64,000 bases of DNA. Origin: Bactericera cockerelli. Lineage: Eukaryota > Arthropoda > Insecta > Hemiptera > Triozidae. Of the stretch, positions 32,404 through 42,806 are shown in pieces. A model generated the notes under the pieces. The model did no database searches. It was not told the origin of the DNA and was given only the letters and a program-made list of their open reading frames with translations. The stretch covers positions 8,493,095 through 8,557,094 of the forward strand of contig CM044962.1 of assembly GCA_024516035.1 (NCBI GenBank). Direction: 5' to 3'. Made by a program: the position numbers and the translations under genes. Positions within the stretch are counted from its first letter, which is position 1. Each line of letters begins with the position of its first letter.

Positions 32404-34953
32404 GTGGAAAAAGATCAATATTTACAAACTGAAATAAATAAAACTAACATGGAGACTAGAAGTCAAATCAGAAAATTAACAAACAACAAAAAAATATGGA
32501 CCAATACAACTAGTGGGGACAACGATGATGAAATAATCAAAATCAAAAATAAAATTATCAATATCTCAGAAGGTGCTAAACTAGAAGAACTTAAAACACT
32601 ATGCACCCAACTTTTTGAGCTTATTGACAAAAAAATTGAGGAAATAGAATCCCAGTATAATAAAGAAGATTTTGAGGAAGAAATCAAAAATCTCATAATG
32701 GATAAGTCCAGCTTACAACTCAAAATTAAACACAATGAAGAAAGAACAAACTATGTCATCAATGACAGCGAAGAACAAATAAACAAACTGAAAGAAGAAC
32801 TCAAAGAAAATAAAACTGATCTTCAAAAGTCACAGAAACAAACTGAAAAGCTAGAATATACAAAAAATGAAGAAATAACAAATTTAAAAACAAAGATTGA
32901 AACACTTGACTACAAATATGCAGAACTATTAAAAGAAAACGAGCTCCTGAAAGAACATAACAAAAATCTTGAAGATGAAAGCCATGGTTTGCGTCTTGCC
33001 AACAAAGGTATGCAAAAAGTCATTGATAACCTAGATCAAGGACCTGAAAGTACAATTGATTCAGAATTACAAAATCAAGAATACAAAACAAATAATATTG
33101 AACCCAACAAAGAGGATAAAAAAGTAGTCGAAACAATTCTAGAACCCATTATTGAAATTCTTGAAATAACTTCCAGATCCTCGAATAATAGCAGCAGGAC
33201 AGAAGACAACACGCTAGGTAATGACCTCGGACAGATATACTCTGAAATAATAAATCAATCAAATAACGATCTTAACTATGCCACTCAGTTAAAAATAACA
33301 GAAATGGAAGATGAAATAAAAACTAATACAAAAAGAATAACAGAAATAGAACATACCATCAAAAACATTAAAATAGATAAGTCTCCTCAAAAAATTAATA
33401 ATGAAAAAATATTAAAAGATATAGAAATACCAGTAACACACATCAAAGACAAAACTATTCACCTAATTGGAGACAGCCATATTCGATATCTCAAAGAGAG
33501 ACTTGATAAAGAAACCACATTAAGAGACTACAACATAAGGGAAAATTTCAAACCCGGACATACATACAGTAAAACAACTGAAGAATTATTGAAACCAAAT
33601 ATCTTCCGAAAAAATGATATAATTATAATTTCAAGTGGTACAAATGACCTATTTAAAACAGACATAGAATCAATAAAATATAATATAAATACAATAGCAA
33701 AAATAAAAAGCAATATAATTATCATACTGCCGCCACCACAACCTTACAATCCAAAAAATGAAAACATAATCCGCCTCAAAACATGTCTTAAACACCACAT
33801 TCAAAACTTTGACCATATAACTACAGTAGACCCCCATAAATTCATACAATATTGGCACATGGCAACTGATGGATTACATCTTGGAAGAAAAGGTAAAAAC
33901 TACTTAAGTAAGAAATTAGCAGAAGCCATAAAAAGTATAAACAGCAAAGAGCAAGTCTCAATTAGAACAAATCATGGTATTACAGAACAGATCAATAATC
34001 AAATCACTCATCAAGATAATAACAAAAAACAACCAAGAGAAATAGAAAATAACAATGTACAGCAAAAAAATAAAATACAGTGGAACAACGATATTAAAGG
34101 TTATCCAAAACAACCACACAACACATATCAACAAAAAACGACTCAACACAACAATATATACGAAAATCTCAATAATAAACGAACAAAACAAAATACAAGA
34201 TCAAATACAACGCAGAACAACTCCCATTATATAAGGCAACAATACCACCACCAAGAGCCACAGGAACAGAAAAATCAAAATAAAACAGAAAATCTAATCG
34301 CAGGCCACCTAAAACCTCAACTACTTAACTATCAACAAAACCATTCAAATAACATACAAAAACAACATGAACAACAACAACAACACATCATCCCTCAGCA
34401 AAAAAAACACCCCCAACTACCTGAATACCAAGAACAAATGCAAAAAGAACACCATATGCAAATGCAACAGTTACATCAACCTCAGCAACAACACATGCAA
34501 CAGCTTCAATATCCTCAAGAACGTAAAAAAAAACAATATCCAATACAAATAGAAATGCAAGAAATGCAACATATGTATCATCAAAACACACAATTACAAA
34601 CTTTAGAAAACAACAACAAACAACAACTATATCACCACCATCAACAATACCAACAACAAAAGCACCACCAACAGCAGCAGGACCAAGAGCGACAATTTCA
34701 ACAAGAGAGTCAGCATCAACAACAAATGAGTCAGCATCACCAACAACAAGAATTCTTCCCCATCAAAGAATTTCAAGAATTACAATATTCACATGCTCAA
34801 CAAAATACAAGCCCCTGGAGAGCAGCAAAAAACGCATTGAACGAAACAAGCTGCACTAAATGCCTTTCATGTGGCTCACACATACCTAATAAGGAAATAA
34901 CATCTAACACACCATACAGCATCCCTAACAGTAGAATTTTTCTGAACAACTGA
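32404..34953 (+). CDS. LINE ORF1: coiled coil, SGNH hydrolase, Gln-rich tail
   Basis: 849 codons if read from the GTG at 32404; the first ATG is at 32449 (834 residues), the likelier start. Order: Lys/Glu-rich coiled coils (about residues 50-200 and 300-345); an SGNH/GDSL-hydrolase-like domain (about 350-505) with GDSH at 356-359, GTND at 412-415 and DGLH at 489-492, i.e. Ser, Asn, Asp and His of the family; a Gln/His/Asn-rich tail (about 560-800); and a Cys cluster C817-x2-C820-x2-C823-G. ORF1 esterases occur in several CR1/L2-type LINEs and are thought to help RNP formation or membrane/RNA handling; the exact role is unproven. The ORF stops six residues after a run of five T (34937-34941), where the ORF2 frame is already open. 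Confidence 0.85.
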   Translation: MEKDQYLQTEINKTNMETRSQIRKLTNNKKIWTNTTSGDNDDEIIKIKNKIINISEGAKLEELKTLCTQLFELIDKKIEEIESQYNKEDFEEEIKNLIMDKSSLQLKIKHNEERTNYVINDSEEQINKLKEELKENKTDLQKSQKQTEKLEYTKNEEITNLKTKIETLDYKYAELLKENELLKEHNKNLEDESHGLRLANKGMQKVIDNLDQGPESTIDSELQNQEYKTNNIEPNKEDKKVVETILEPIIEILEITSRSSNNSSRTEDNTLGNDLGQIYSEIINQSNNDLNYATQLKITEMEDEIKTNTKRITEIEHTIKNIKIDKSPQKINNEKILKDIEIPVTHIKDKTIHLIGDSHIRYLKERLDKETTLRDYNIRENFKPGHTYSKTTEELLKPNIFRKNDIIIISSGTNDLFKTDIESIKYNINTIAKIKSNIIIILPPPQPYNPKNENIIRLKTCLKHHIQNFDHITTVDPHKFIQYWHMATDGLHLGRKGKNYLSKKLAEAIKSINSKEQVSIRTNHGITEQINNQITHQDNNKKQPREIENNNVQQKNKIQWNNDIKGYPKQPHNTYQQKTTQHNNIYENLNNKRTKQNTRSNTTQNNSHYIRQQYHHQEPQEQKNQNKTENLIAGHLKPQLLNYQQNHSNNIQKQHEQQQQHIIPQQKKHPQLPEYQEQMQKEHHMQMQQLHQPQQQHMQQLQYPQERKKKQYPIQIEMQEMQHMYHQNTQLQTLENNNKQQLYHHHQQYQQQKHHQQQQDQERQFQQESQHQQQMSQHHQQQEFFPIKEFQELQYSHAQQNTSPWRAAKNALNETSCTKCLSCGSHIPNKEITSNTPYSIPNSRIFLNN

Positions 34954-37900
34954 CGTGTACACGATGTGTAAAACTAAAACATAAACCAAACAACTACGAA
35001 TACATAGAAATAAATAAAACGACACAAAACTATGAAACACATACAGTAAAAAATATACACAATCTCAAAAGTATAACATCTCTCAAAAATAAAGAGAACA
35101 TAGAAGAGCTTTACAAACTACAATATGGCACCAAATTCTGCCAAAAAGTATGGGATAGCACAAATGAGGCTTGTAATTTTGAATATGCTGTATATAAATA
35201 CCTTGAAAACTCAGAGCTACCTAAAACTCATGATAATGACACCACAGAGGTTAATGAATTAAGTGACTTCTCTGCTCTCCCCTCTTTACCAGGAAATCTT
35301 TCCTCCTCATTTAATACCTTGTCTGCCACATTTTCTGGATCGACTGGTCTCTCTGCAACAGCTCCTCCTTTCTATCCTAAGAACTATGTTCACAAAAATA
35401 ATGGAGGTAATATTAATAATTACTCTACTAGCAGACTGAAAACTTTCACAATACTACACCAGAACGTCCAGTGCATAACTAACAAAGTACCGTCCTTGGA
35501 GGTATTTCTCAATATTTTATATGACAATTATGACCTGATACCAGAAGTACTGTGTTTCACAGAAACCTGGTTATCGGATTCTAATTGTCAATGTACAAAC
35601 ATCCCAGAATACACTAATTTATCCAGTTATTATAGAAAAAACCAAAAGGGGGGTGGAACATCCATATTTGTACGTAACAAACTCGATTTTTCGCCACTAG
35701 TCTTAGAGTATGATCCAATTCAACTATCATTTGAATATAGTGGAGTAACATCTCCATCCTTGGGCATGGTTATACTTTGTGTATACAGATCAAACAATAA
35801 GGATTCCAATCTAGATGTATTTTTAAATATGCTAGATCGAATTCTACACAAGCTCTATCATTTAAAACACCTTGTTATATGCGGCGATTTCAATATAGAT
35901 ATGCTTAAAAGGTCAAGAGAAAAAACGCAGCTCCTAAACATACTAAAAATATATAATATCAATATCACAGTGCAAAGCCCCACTAGAGTTGCAAATACAT
36001 CAATCTCATGCATCGATAATATTCTTATCAATTTTCCGACTAGGCACATTATTAATGATCAAAAAAACATTTTTAGCGGTATAGGAGACCACAAAAACGC
36101 CCAACTTATCTCATTCAAAATAAATGCAATTAACGAATATAAAAAAATCCTAACCCGATCATACAATCAATCCAAAATTGAAACTTTCAAACACGCTCTA
36201 AGCACTATGGATGTTTCGAGGATCCATCTCACAGACGACGTCAACATTAAAATTTCAATTTTTTATCAAATATTCCTAGACATCTTCAATAAACATTTTA
36301 CCATGCAATTGAAATCGGTCAATATTCCTAAAAAGAAAAAATGGATCACTCGCGGCATTATAATTTCAACAGCTAAGAAGCGCGAACTGTACAACATTAG
36401 CAAATATTCAGTTAACCCTTCAATTCACACACAATACCGCATCTACTCTAGAATCCTCGCAAGGGTAGTTAGAGCAGCTAAGCGCATGGACGCACTCCAA
36501 CAAATTAAAACTGCGCCCAAACACAAGAAGAGCAAAACAGTTTGGAATATTGTACGCTCCTACAGCAAATCCAATAAAAAAGAGGAAAAACAAATCAGAA
36601 TTACTCATAATGGCAGAGAGATTGGAGATCCACAGTGTGTGGCCAATATTTTTAATGATTTTTTTATAAATGTACCATTTTTGAATCAAGGAACATCAAT
36701 CCAACCCCTGATACCACCGCACACCATTATGCATACCACACCACCCCACACTACTACACATATCACAACAACCCCAACCACTACACATATCATTGCACCT
36801 CTCAGCACTACACACAGCACAACACCCCACACCACTGCACACACCACAATAACTCACCCCACTGCACACAAAACAAAACCTCTCAGCACTACACACACCA
36901 CAAAACCTCTCAGCACTACACACACAGCAACTCACATCACTACATACACCACAAAACCTCACATCACGGCACACACCACAACAAATCACCCCACTGCACA
37001 CATTACAACACTTCACTTTACTACACACACCACAACACCTAACATCACTACATACACCACAACACTCCACACCACTGCACACACCACAAAACCTCTCAGC
37101 ACTACACACACAGCACCTCACATCACTACACAGACCACAACACCTCACATCACTGCACACACCACAACAATTCACCCCACTGCACACACCACAAAACCTC
37201 TCAGCACTACACACACAGCACCTCACATCACTACACAGACCACAACACCTCACTTAACTAAACACACCACAACGCCTTACATCACTACATACACCACAAC
37301 ACCTCACACCACTACATATACCACAACACCCCACACCACTACACATACAACAACACCCAACACCACCACTCACACCACAACACCCCACACCAGTACATAT
37401 ACCACTACACACACCACAACACCTCACACCACTACCTACACCACAACACCTCACACCACTACACATACAACAACACCCAACACCACCACACACACCACAA
37501 TACCCCACACCACTACACACACCATAACACCTCAAACCACCACACACACCACACCATTCCACACCTCTACACAGACCACAACATCCCATATCACAACACC
37601 TCACTATATTTCACATGTCTATACTGATGACTCTTTAACTCCTGTTTTTGGTCTTGGGCAGACGAATGCTGTAGAGATAATAAAAATAGTGAGCAATTTT
37701 GAGAACAAATCATCAGCGGGAGAGGATGGTGTACCAATGTTTTTACTGAAGAGCATAATTCCTTTAATTGCCACGCCCCTCTCTCACATCTTCAATTGCT
37801 CTCTATCAAGTGGCATATTCCCCGATTGCTTCAAGTCATCACTCGTTTCACCAATTCACAAAAAAGGGTCTGTCTTAGACGTGAACAACTACCGCCCTAT

Positions 37901-39209
37901 CTCCTTACTAAGTAATTTTTCAAAAATTTTAGAGAAAATAGTCTACTACAGACTTTCAAATTACCTAGAAGAACATAAACTTCTAACAGATTACCAGTTT
38001 GGATTTAGGGCGGGAAGATCCACGGGGGATGCGGTTGCACACTTTTTAAAAAACCTTGATGATGCCCTATCAACTAAAAAGCACGCAATTGGCCTTTTTT
38101 GTGATCTCTCAAAGGCTTTCGACTGCCTAAGACCAAATATTCTTCTTTCAAAATTACCTTCTTATGGTGTCAGGGAAACGGCCTTAGATTGGTTCAATAC
38201 CTACCTGATTGACCGCTACCAAAAGACAAAAATTACATCCTTGCAAAATGAAGTTAAGAAACTCGAATTTTCAGGACCTCAAAGGGTTAAATCTGGTGTC
38301 CCACAAGGCTCAACGTTGGGTCCACTTTTATTTCTGATGTATGTGAATGATCTTGTCAATTGCACGAAATATGGCAAATTTACCTTGTTTGCTGACGATA
38401 CCACCATTCTGGTGACCGGGTTGGATCACGCGGAGGTCTTTAAAAACCTTGGCGTGGTCCTGACCGACATCCAGGGGTGGTTCACAGCAAATGGGTTAAA
38501 CCTGAATACCAACAAGACAACCTACTTGTATTTTAACCCTCATCGGGAAGAAAACTTGAGCCCTGTAATATCCTCTACTCTAACTGTATCTTCTTCCCAA
38601 GAAGTCAAATTCTTGGGAATTACTCTGGATGCAGGGCTCAAGTGGAAATCCCATGTTGAGGTGTTGCAAGGTAGGTTGTCTTCAGCAATATTTGCAATCA
38701 CATCGGTCAGAAAAAATGTGGACACTCAAACTGCCTTAATGTCTTACCATGCATATTTCCATAGCTTACTAAGTTATGGAATAGTGTACTGGGGATTTAC
38801 CTCATATGCATCGTCCATCTTCATTTTGCAAAAGCGGGCAATAAGGGAAATTTTTGGACTTAGGCGTGATGTGTCCTGCAGGACCTTGTTCAGAAAAAAC
38901 AACATTTTGACTTTATACGGGCAGCTAGCCATGGACTCCTGCACTCTAATTCATAAAACTCGTCATTCCTTTCAAAAACACAGTGATGTCCATGGCTATA
39001 ATACCCGAAATAAAGACAAATTTGTCACCAGTAGGGAGAAAAAATTCCAAAGGTCGTACCTCGCTGCTGGCTTAAAGATCTATAACAACCTGTCAGTCGA
39101 CCTCAAAAATCTTACAGAACGACAATTTAAGCCTGCAGTGAAAACGCTCCTTCTGGAAATTTCTCCCTACTCAATTCTAGAACTTGAACACGCCCTTGTC
39201 CAGAATTAA
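34935..39209 (+). CDS. LINE ORF2: EEP endonuclease and reverse transcriptase
   Basis: The frame is open from 34935 (just after an in-frame TAG at 34932) to the stop at 39209, 1424 codons. Its start begins with a CxxC (LTCTRCVK) that would complete the ORF1 Cys cluster. From TTG 35319 as residue 1: APE-type endonuclease at about 45-270 (ILHQNVQ, FTETWLSD, CGDFN, SCIDNIL, GDHKN), a linker, a Thr/His repeat tract (about 466-762), then reverse transcriptase (about 770-1110; SPIHKKG, NYRPISLL, FGFRAGRSTGDA, DLSKAFDC, GVPQGSTLGPLLF and F1024-ADD) and a C-terminal region. All catalytic motifs look intact. No Met codon occurs until the middle of the endonuclease, so expression probably needs fusion to ORF1 or a non-AUG start. 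Confidence 0.88.
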   Translation, partial: NFSEQLTCTRCVKLKHKPNNYEYIEINKTTQNYETHTVKNIHNLKSITSLKNKENIEELYKLQYGTKFCQKVWDSTNEACNFEYAVYKYLENSELPKTHDNDTTEVNELSDFSALPSLPGNLSSSFNTLSATFSGSTGLSATAPPFYPKNYVHKNNGGNINNYSTSRLKTFTILHQNVQCITNKVPSLEVFLNILYDNYDLIPEVLCFTETWLSDSNCQCTNIPEYTNLSSYYRKNQKGGGTSIFVRNKLDFSPLVLEYDPIQLSFEYSGVTSPSLGMVILCVYRSNNKDSNLDVFLNMLDRILHKLYHLKHLVICGDFNIDMLKRSREKTQLLNILKIYNINITVQSPTRVANTSISCIDNILINFPTRHIINDQKNIFSGIGDHKNAQLISFKINAINEYKKILTRSYNQSKIETFKHALSTMDVSRIHLTDDVNIKISIFYQIFLDIFNKHFTMQLKSVNIPKKKKWITRGIIISTAKKRELYNISKYSVNPSIHTQYRIYSRILARVVRAAKRMDALQQIKTAPKHKKSKTVWNIVRSYSKSNKKEEKQIRITHNGREIGDPQCVANIFNDFFINVPFLNQGTSIQPLIPPHTIMHTTPPHTTTHITTTPTTTHIIAPLSTTHSTTPHTTAHTTITHPTAHKTKPLSTTHTTKPLSTTHTATHITTYTTKPHITAHTTTNHPTAHITTLHFTTHTTTPNITTYTTTLHTTAHTTKPLSTTHTAPHITTQTTTPHITAHTTTIHPTAHTTKPLSTTHTAPHITTQTTTPHLTKHTTTPYITTYTTTPHTTTYTTTPHTTTHTTTPNTTTHTTTPHTSTYTTTHTTTPHTTTYTTTPHTTTHTTTPNTTTHTTIPHTTTHTITPQTTTHTTPFHTSTQTTTSHITTPHYISHVYTDDSLTPVFGLGQTNAVEIIKIVSNFENKSSAGEDGVPMFLLKSIIPLIATPLSHIFNCSLSSGIFPDCFKSSLVSPIHKKGSVLDVNNYRPISLLSNFSKILEKIVYYRLSNYLEEHKLLTDYQFGFRAGRSTGDAVAHFLKNLDDALSTKKHAIGLFCDLSKAFDCLRPNILLSKLPSYGVRETALDWFNTYLIDRYQKTKITSLQNEVKKLEFSGPQRVKSGVPQGSTLGPLLFLMYVNDLVNCTKYGKFTLFADDTTILVTGLDHAEVFKNLGVVLTDIQGWFTANGLNLNTNKTTYLYFNPHREENLSPVISSTLTVSSSQEVKFLGITLDAGLKWKSHVEVLQGRLSSAIFAITSVRKNVDTQTALMSYHAYFHSLLSYGIVYWGFTSYASSIFILQKRAIREIFGLRRDVSCRTLFRKNNILTLYGQLAMDSCTLIHKTRHSFQKHSDVHGYNTRNKDKFVTSREKKFQRSYLAAGLKIYNNLSVDLKNLTERQFKPAVKTLLLEISPYSILELEHALVQN
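36715..37605 (+). repeat. 27-bp minisatellite inside LINE ORF2
   Basis: About 33 tandem units of 27 bp encode a 9-residue unit, consensus TTTPHTTTH with variants TTKPLSTTH, TTTPHITAH and TTTPNTTTH. The period keeps the reading frame throughout. It lies in the linker between endonuclease and reverse transcriptase, where related LINEs have only a few tens of residues. The Cys-rich open frame on the opposite strand is a mirror of the repeat. Confidence 0.93.
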
Positions 39210-39640
39210 CCTATGCCCACCGGTATAGAGTCTTTTGGTAGAGGTTGGTTGCGGGTTGGACCAATTATAGTGGTCTCTGTTAGGATGGAGTGCGGAATTA
39301 ATAGACGAATTCTATATCACGGGTCATTGTTGGGCGTCGGCTTTCCCTATTCTGCACAGTGCGCAGTTCATGACTTGGCGCCGCGGAGGTGATGCGGGGG
39401 CGTCTGTTGATTCCGCTCTAAATGTCCTTGATGATCCAATTCATAAAACATATATTTTGTACAAGTTTAAGTTTAAATTTCATTTTAATTTTATATTTTT
39501 TTATTCTATTTTAATTTTTTATATATTCCTTTTTTTTTATATTTTATAAATACTGTTTTTTTCTTCTCTTATCATGACGTTGTGAACATACTCTTTGTAT
39601 AAATTGCACAATAAAACAATTACAATTACAATTACAATTA
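39210..39640 (+). other. LINE 3' UTR and terminal tail
   Basis: GC-richer block at 39215-39430, then an AT-rich stretch, AATAAAAC and four ACAATT-type repeats. The GC block has a decayed homologue at 27245-27381, so it belongs to a family with older copies in this locus. Confidence 0.7.
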
Positions 39641-40334
39641 CATATTTCTAAAGGAAGAAAATTGTTATTTTTTTTCTGAATAAAAGTTAGAAGTATCAAT
39701 GTTTCCTTCATTAATATCTTATACCTATTATATATTATGCTTAATTGTATACCAAGTATACCTTTTTTAATAGTAAGTGTTATGTTGATTTATTTACTGT
39801 CAAATAATTATTCTTCAAAAAAAAAAAAAAATACATTAACTTTTTCATTATCTTTATGACTAGTAATTTAAAAATTAACTATGCATAGTTGTTATAGAAA
39901 AGTATAAATTATACATGGTTGACAGAATAGTCATTGCACTTTTTTTATTTAAAATCTTTTCAAGATTTTTTGTCAGAAATGGTTGAAAATAATCTACATT
40001 AGAATAACCAATACAGATGAGTTGCAATACCTATATCAACCATTCACATAGCACAATTTATACACTCACGTAATAGCCAGAAGGTATCTATTAAGTTATT
40101 GTTTTTAAGTCAAAATGAATCGTTTTTAGTTGATGATGGTCCCAATTAAATGATGTGCCAGTAGATTTTTATAGAAAATAATCATTATTGTTCAGGCATT
40201 CCTGAAATTTACCTATGTTAGAAGGAATGGTAGAAGAAAAAAATCAATTTTCATATTTATTTGGTTGTGAACTAGGAACTACTTATGCTACATACTAGTG
40301 ATTTTCAGTATATTTGAAAATTCTTTACAATATA
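39641..40334. other. AT-rich flank, nothing recognised
   Basis: No ORF, SINE head or TIR seen. Contains an A14 run near 39816-39830. Confidence 0.5.
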
Positions 40335-41090
40335 CAGGGTGTCCCATTATGAATGATAAATTATGAACAAGACATTCAACTATCTCGAAAACTACTGATG
40401 ATAGAAAAAAACTGTCCTAGGATCATTTTCATAGCTCTAAAGGATACACTTAATTTTGACCTAGAAAAGTTTCTTAGATGACCCTTTCAAGGTCAACTTT
40501 GGAATTATAAATTGCACATCTTTTTTTATTACATTTTTAAAATCTACACAAAATTTTAAGTTTTTAGTTCTTACTTGTAATATTTGTCACACTTAGTTTC
40601 ACAACCCTTTGGCAGTGTGAGATATTTTTCACCTTTCACCTTAGGCTATGATGAGATATCAAGCAGTCTAATTTTTTGTGCTGAACGCGATAGTGGCATT
40701 GGTTTTTAATGTTACTTAACTTTTTGGGTTCCCAAATTTTGAGTCATAAAAAGTTAGGTAAACTACCTCCCAGCACCCAAAATTAGACTGATTTGTTACG
40801 CCACTATTTTTGTCTAAGATGAAAAAAATCCCACACTCTCTAAAGGGTGTGAAACTGGTGTGACAAAAAATACAAGAATTTGTTTAATTTCAAAGTTTTG
40901 TGTAGCTTTCAAAAATATCATGAAAAATAGGGAGTGCCATTTAAAATTCCAAAGTTGACCTTGAAATAACCTTGAAGGTGTCACCTTGGAAACTTTTCAA
41001 TGTAACCATCAAGTGGACAGATTTTTCTATTGTCATTAGTTCTCGAGATATTTGAATGTCTCGTTTATAATGGGACATTGGGACACCCTG
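40335..41090. mobile_element. foldback (long inverted repeat) element
   Basis: Starts CAGGGTGTCCCATTAT and ends with the reverse complement (GGGACACCCTG); TA-rich TATA flanks both ends. The inverted similarity continues inward: ACATTCAACTATCTCGA pairs with TCGAGATATTTGAATGT, and AAGGTCAACTTTGGAATT pairs with AATTCCAAAGTTGACCTT. The arms are about 300-370 bp, with no ORF. Consistent with a MITE or foldback transposon. Confidence 0.8.
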
Positions 41091-41131
41091 TATGTAGTTA
41101 GGTAAACATAACAAATAATGTGTTTCTTTGT

Positions 41132-41396
41132 GTTATTATAGCACAATTTTTGTGGGTAGCGCAGAGTTATAGGACTTTTCCATATCTCTGATATCCCAAT
41201 ATCTTATTTTTGCCTATAATTCCGCCACTGATCGATCCTAACATTAAAGCAGCTACTCATTTTTCCTCACGCGGTATGAGTGGACCCCGAACACCCAAGT
41301 ACAGAGCAGAAAAAATCCTGCTCCGCTGGGGATCGAACCCAGGTCACCGTGCGCGCAATGCCTAGCGCGCTACCTCACTCGGCCACGGTGACAACA
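41132..41396 (-). repeat. SINE family F (copy F2)
   Basis: On the minus strand: GTCACCGTGGCCGAGTGAGG (A box region), GCGCGCTAGGCATTGCGCGC, B box GGGTTCGATCCCC, then the family body including CTCTGTACTTGGGTGTTCGG. Confidence 0.85.
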
Positions 41397-42206
41397 CAAT
41401 TTTATTTATTTATTATAATTATGTATTACATCAAACTTCTGAAAAGTATTGGAAATGATTGATTACTCAAAGTATAAGAGAATATAAAGACAACTAATTT
41501 ACATTGAATAACGAGTAGGTACTAATAAAACATTATATTACGTATCTAATATTTTAAATAAAAATGTTACCTTGAGGCCAATTGCTTAGTACCAATTTCT
41601 AATGGAGCATTAGCTTATGTCTCATTAGGCCTAATGGAGAAATTTACTAATTATTTTGTTGCATAGTGCTAATTGACTTCTTGATTCAGTGGTAGATTAG
41701 CAACAGTGTAAAAATATTATTTCTTTATGTTACAAGCTCTGATTGGTTTTATTAATGCACAAAAAAAAAAAAAAACAAAAAAAACAAAAAAAAAACATAA
41801 AAGCAAAAATGATTCTGATTAAATTTTAATAAATGCATCTAAACTTCTCAAATAAATCAGGATTTTTAATGGTAAACCTTTAATATAGAATCAATATTAA
41901 TTAACAACCAAGTAAAAGTTAAATTTATCAAAATAAATAATTGTTTATCAAATAAATCAAAATAATTGTTTCGAACCATTAGGGCTGACTAAACAACTGG
42001 CCCTAATTATTATTTATAGTAATATCACAAATCAGCATAAACGGGATCAAGGTACTTCCTAATATGTACATTATTTCTTTCCGAAACTTCTATTAAGCTT
42101 ATCATTTTATTACAGTATGTAAAGTGATAGAATAGAAGGGCAAGGACTCTGATTGTTACAGACCTCTCTTTAAATAAATTTTCAATTAAAAAAAAAAGTA
42201 ATAGTT
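41397..42206. other. AT-rich intergenic sequence
   Basis: A-rich tracts (for example 41760-41798) and short ORFs; nothing recognised. It forms the left flank of the glycosidase gene's 3' end. Confidence 0.5.
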
Positions 42207-42445
42207 GGGAAGCCAGCGTTGATGGCACATTGAATACACCAGTTCTAGGTCACTGAAGTTGAGCAACATCCAGCGAGGTTGGGACTTGGATGAATGTCCA
42301 TTCAACTTCGAACCTTCGTGATACTGGCAATTTCCGACCCAAACCAGGCTAGCTGAATTTACAGTGGGTAGTTGGTTCGCGAGTTTCCAGAGAAAAGAAG
42401 ATAAAACCCCGGTCTTGAATGACCTAGATGTTAAAGAAACGTTCA
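42207..42445 (+). repeat. 5S rRNA-derived SINE (family E, copy E2)
   Basis: TTGAATACACCAGTTCTAGG, TCACTGAAGTTGAGCAAC and GTTGGGACTTGGATG follow the order of the 5S rRNA internal control region (animal 5S: GAATACA.CGGTTCTCG, TCACCGAA.TTAAGCA, GTTAGTACTTGGATG). The body then matches E1 and SINE B (CAGTGGGTAGTTGGTTCGCG, AAAACCCCGGTC). Confidence 0.82.
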
Positions 42446-42806
42446 CAACAACAAAATAGTTGGGACTCTCTAGTTATCTAGTAGATAATTATGTCAAATA
42501 ATTTTTTTTTTACATTTAGCCCAATTTTCATCGCTACAAGTTATTTATGTGATATTCAACCCCCAAGCAGCCTAAGTAAGCTGCCTAAGACGATCGTTTC
42601 GTTTTTATTGTAACCTAAATGTAAAAAAAATGATTTGATTGGACATTGCTACAATATGGTCTTTTGAAATTAAAAAATTCATAGTTGAATTGAAAAAACA
42701 GAGAGAATTCAGTATTCTCTCTGTTTAGTGCAAATAGCCAGATTTACACTCTTTCACTCATATTTCACTTCCTCTCCCTCTCTTTTTTCTCTCACTCACT
42801 CACTCC

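Larger units (their letters stand above)
32404..39640 (+). mobile_element. near-intact non-LTR retrotransposon (CR1-group-like LINE)
   Basis: Contains ORF1 (esterase type), ORF2 (endonuclease plus reverse transcriptase), a 3' UTR of about 430 bases and a terminal (ACAATT/ATTACA)n tail at about 39617-39642 after AATAAAAC. A short tandem 3' tail instead of poly(A), an SGNH domain in ORF1 and the ORF2 C-terminal motifs (YNTRNKDKF, LKIYNNLSVDLKN) resemble CR1/Daphne-group LINEs; the clade is inference. The 5' boundary is unknown. Both ORFs are long and unbroken except for one frame step at their junction, so the insertion is young. Confidence 0.9.

Noticed and set aside
32404..32448. GTG start for LINE ORF1
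   Set aside because: An ATG follows at 32449 in the same frame, before the first coiled coil; the frame is merely open upstream through a T-run.
36696..37604. Cys-rich repetitive ORFs on the minus strand (CCGVCS-like)
   Set aside because: They are the exact reverse of the Thr/His repeat in the LINE ORF2; no start context, splice support or conserved domain.
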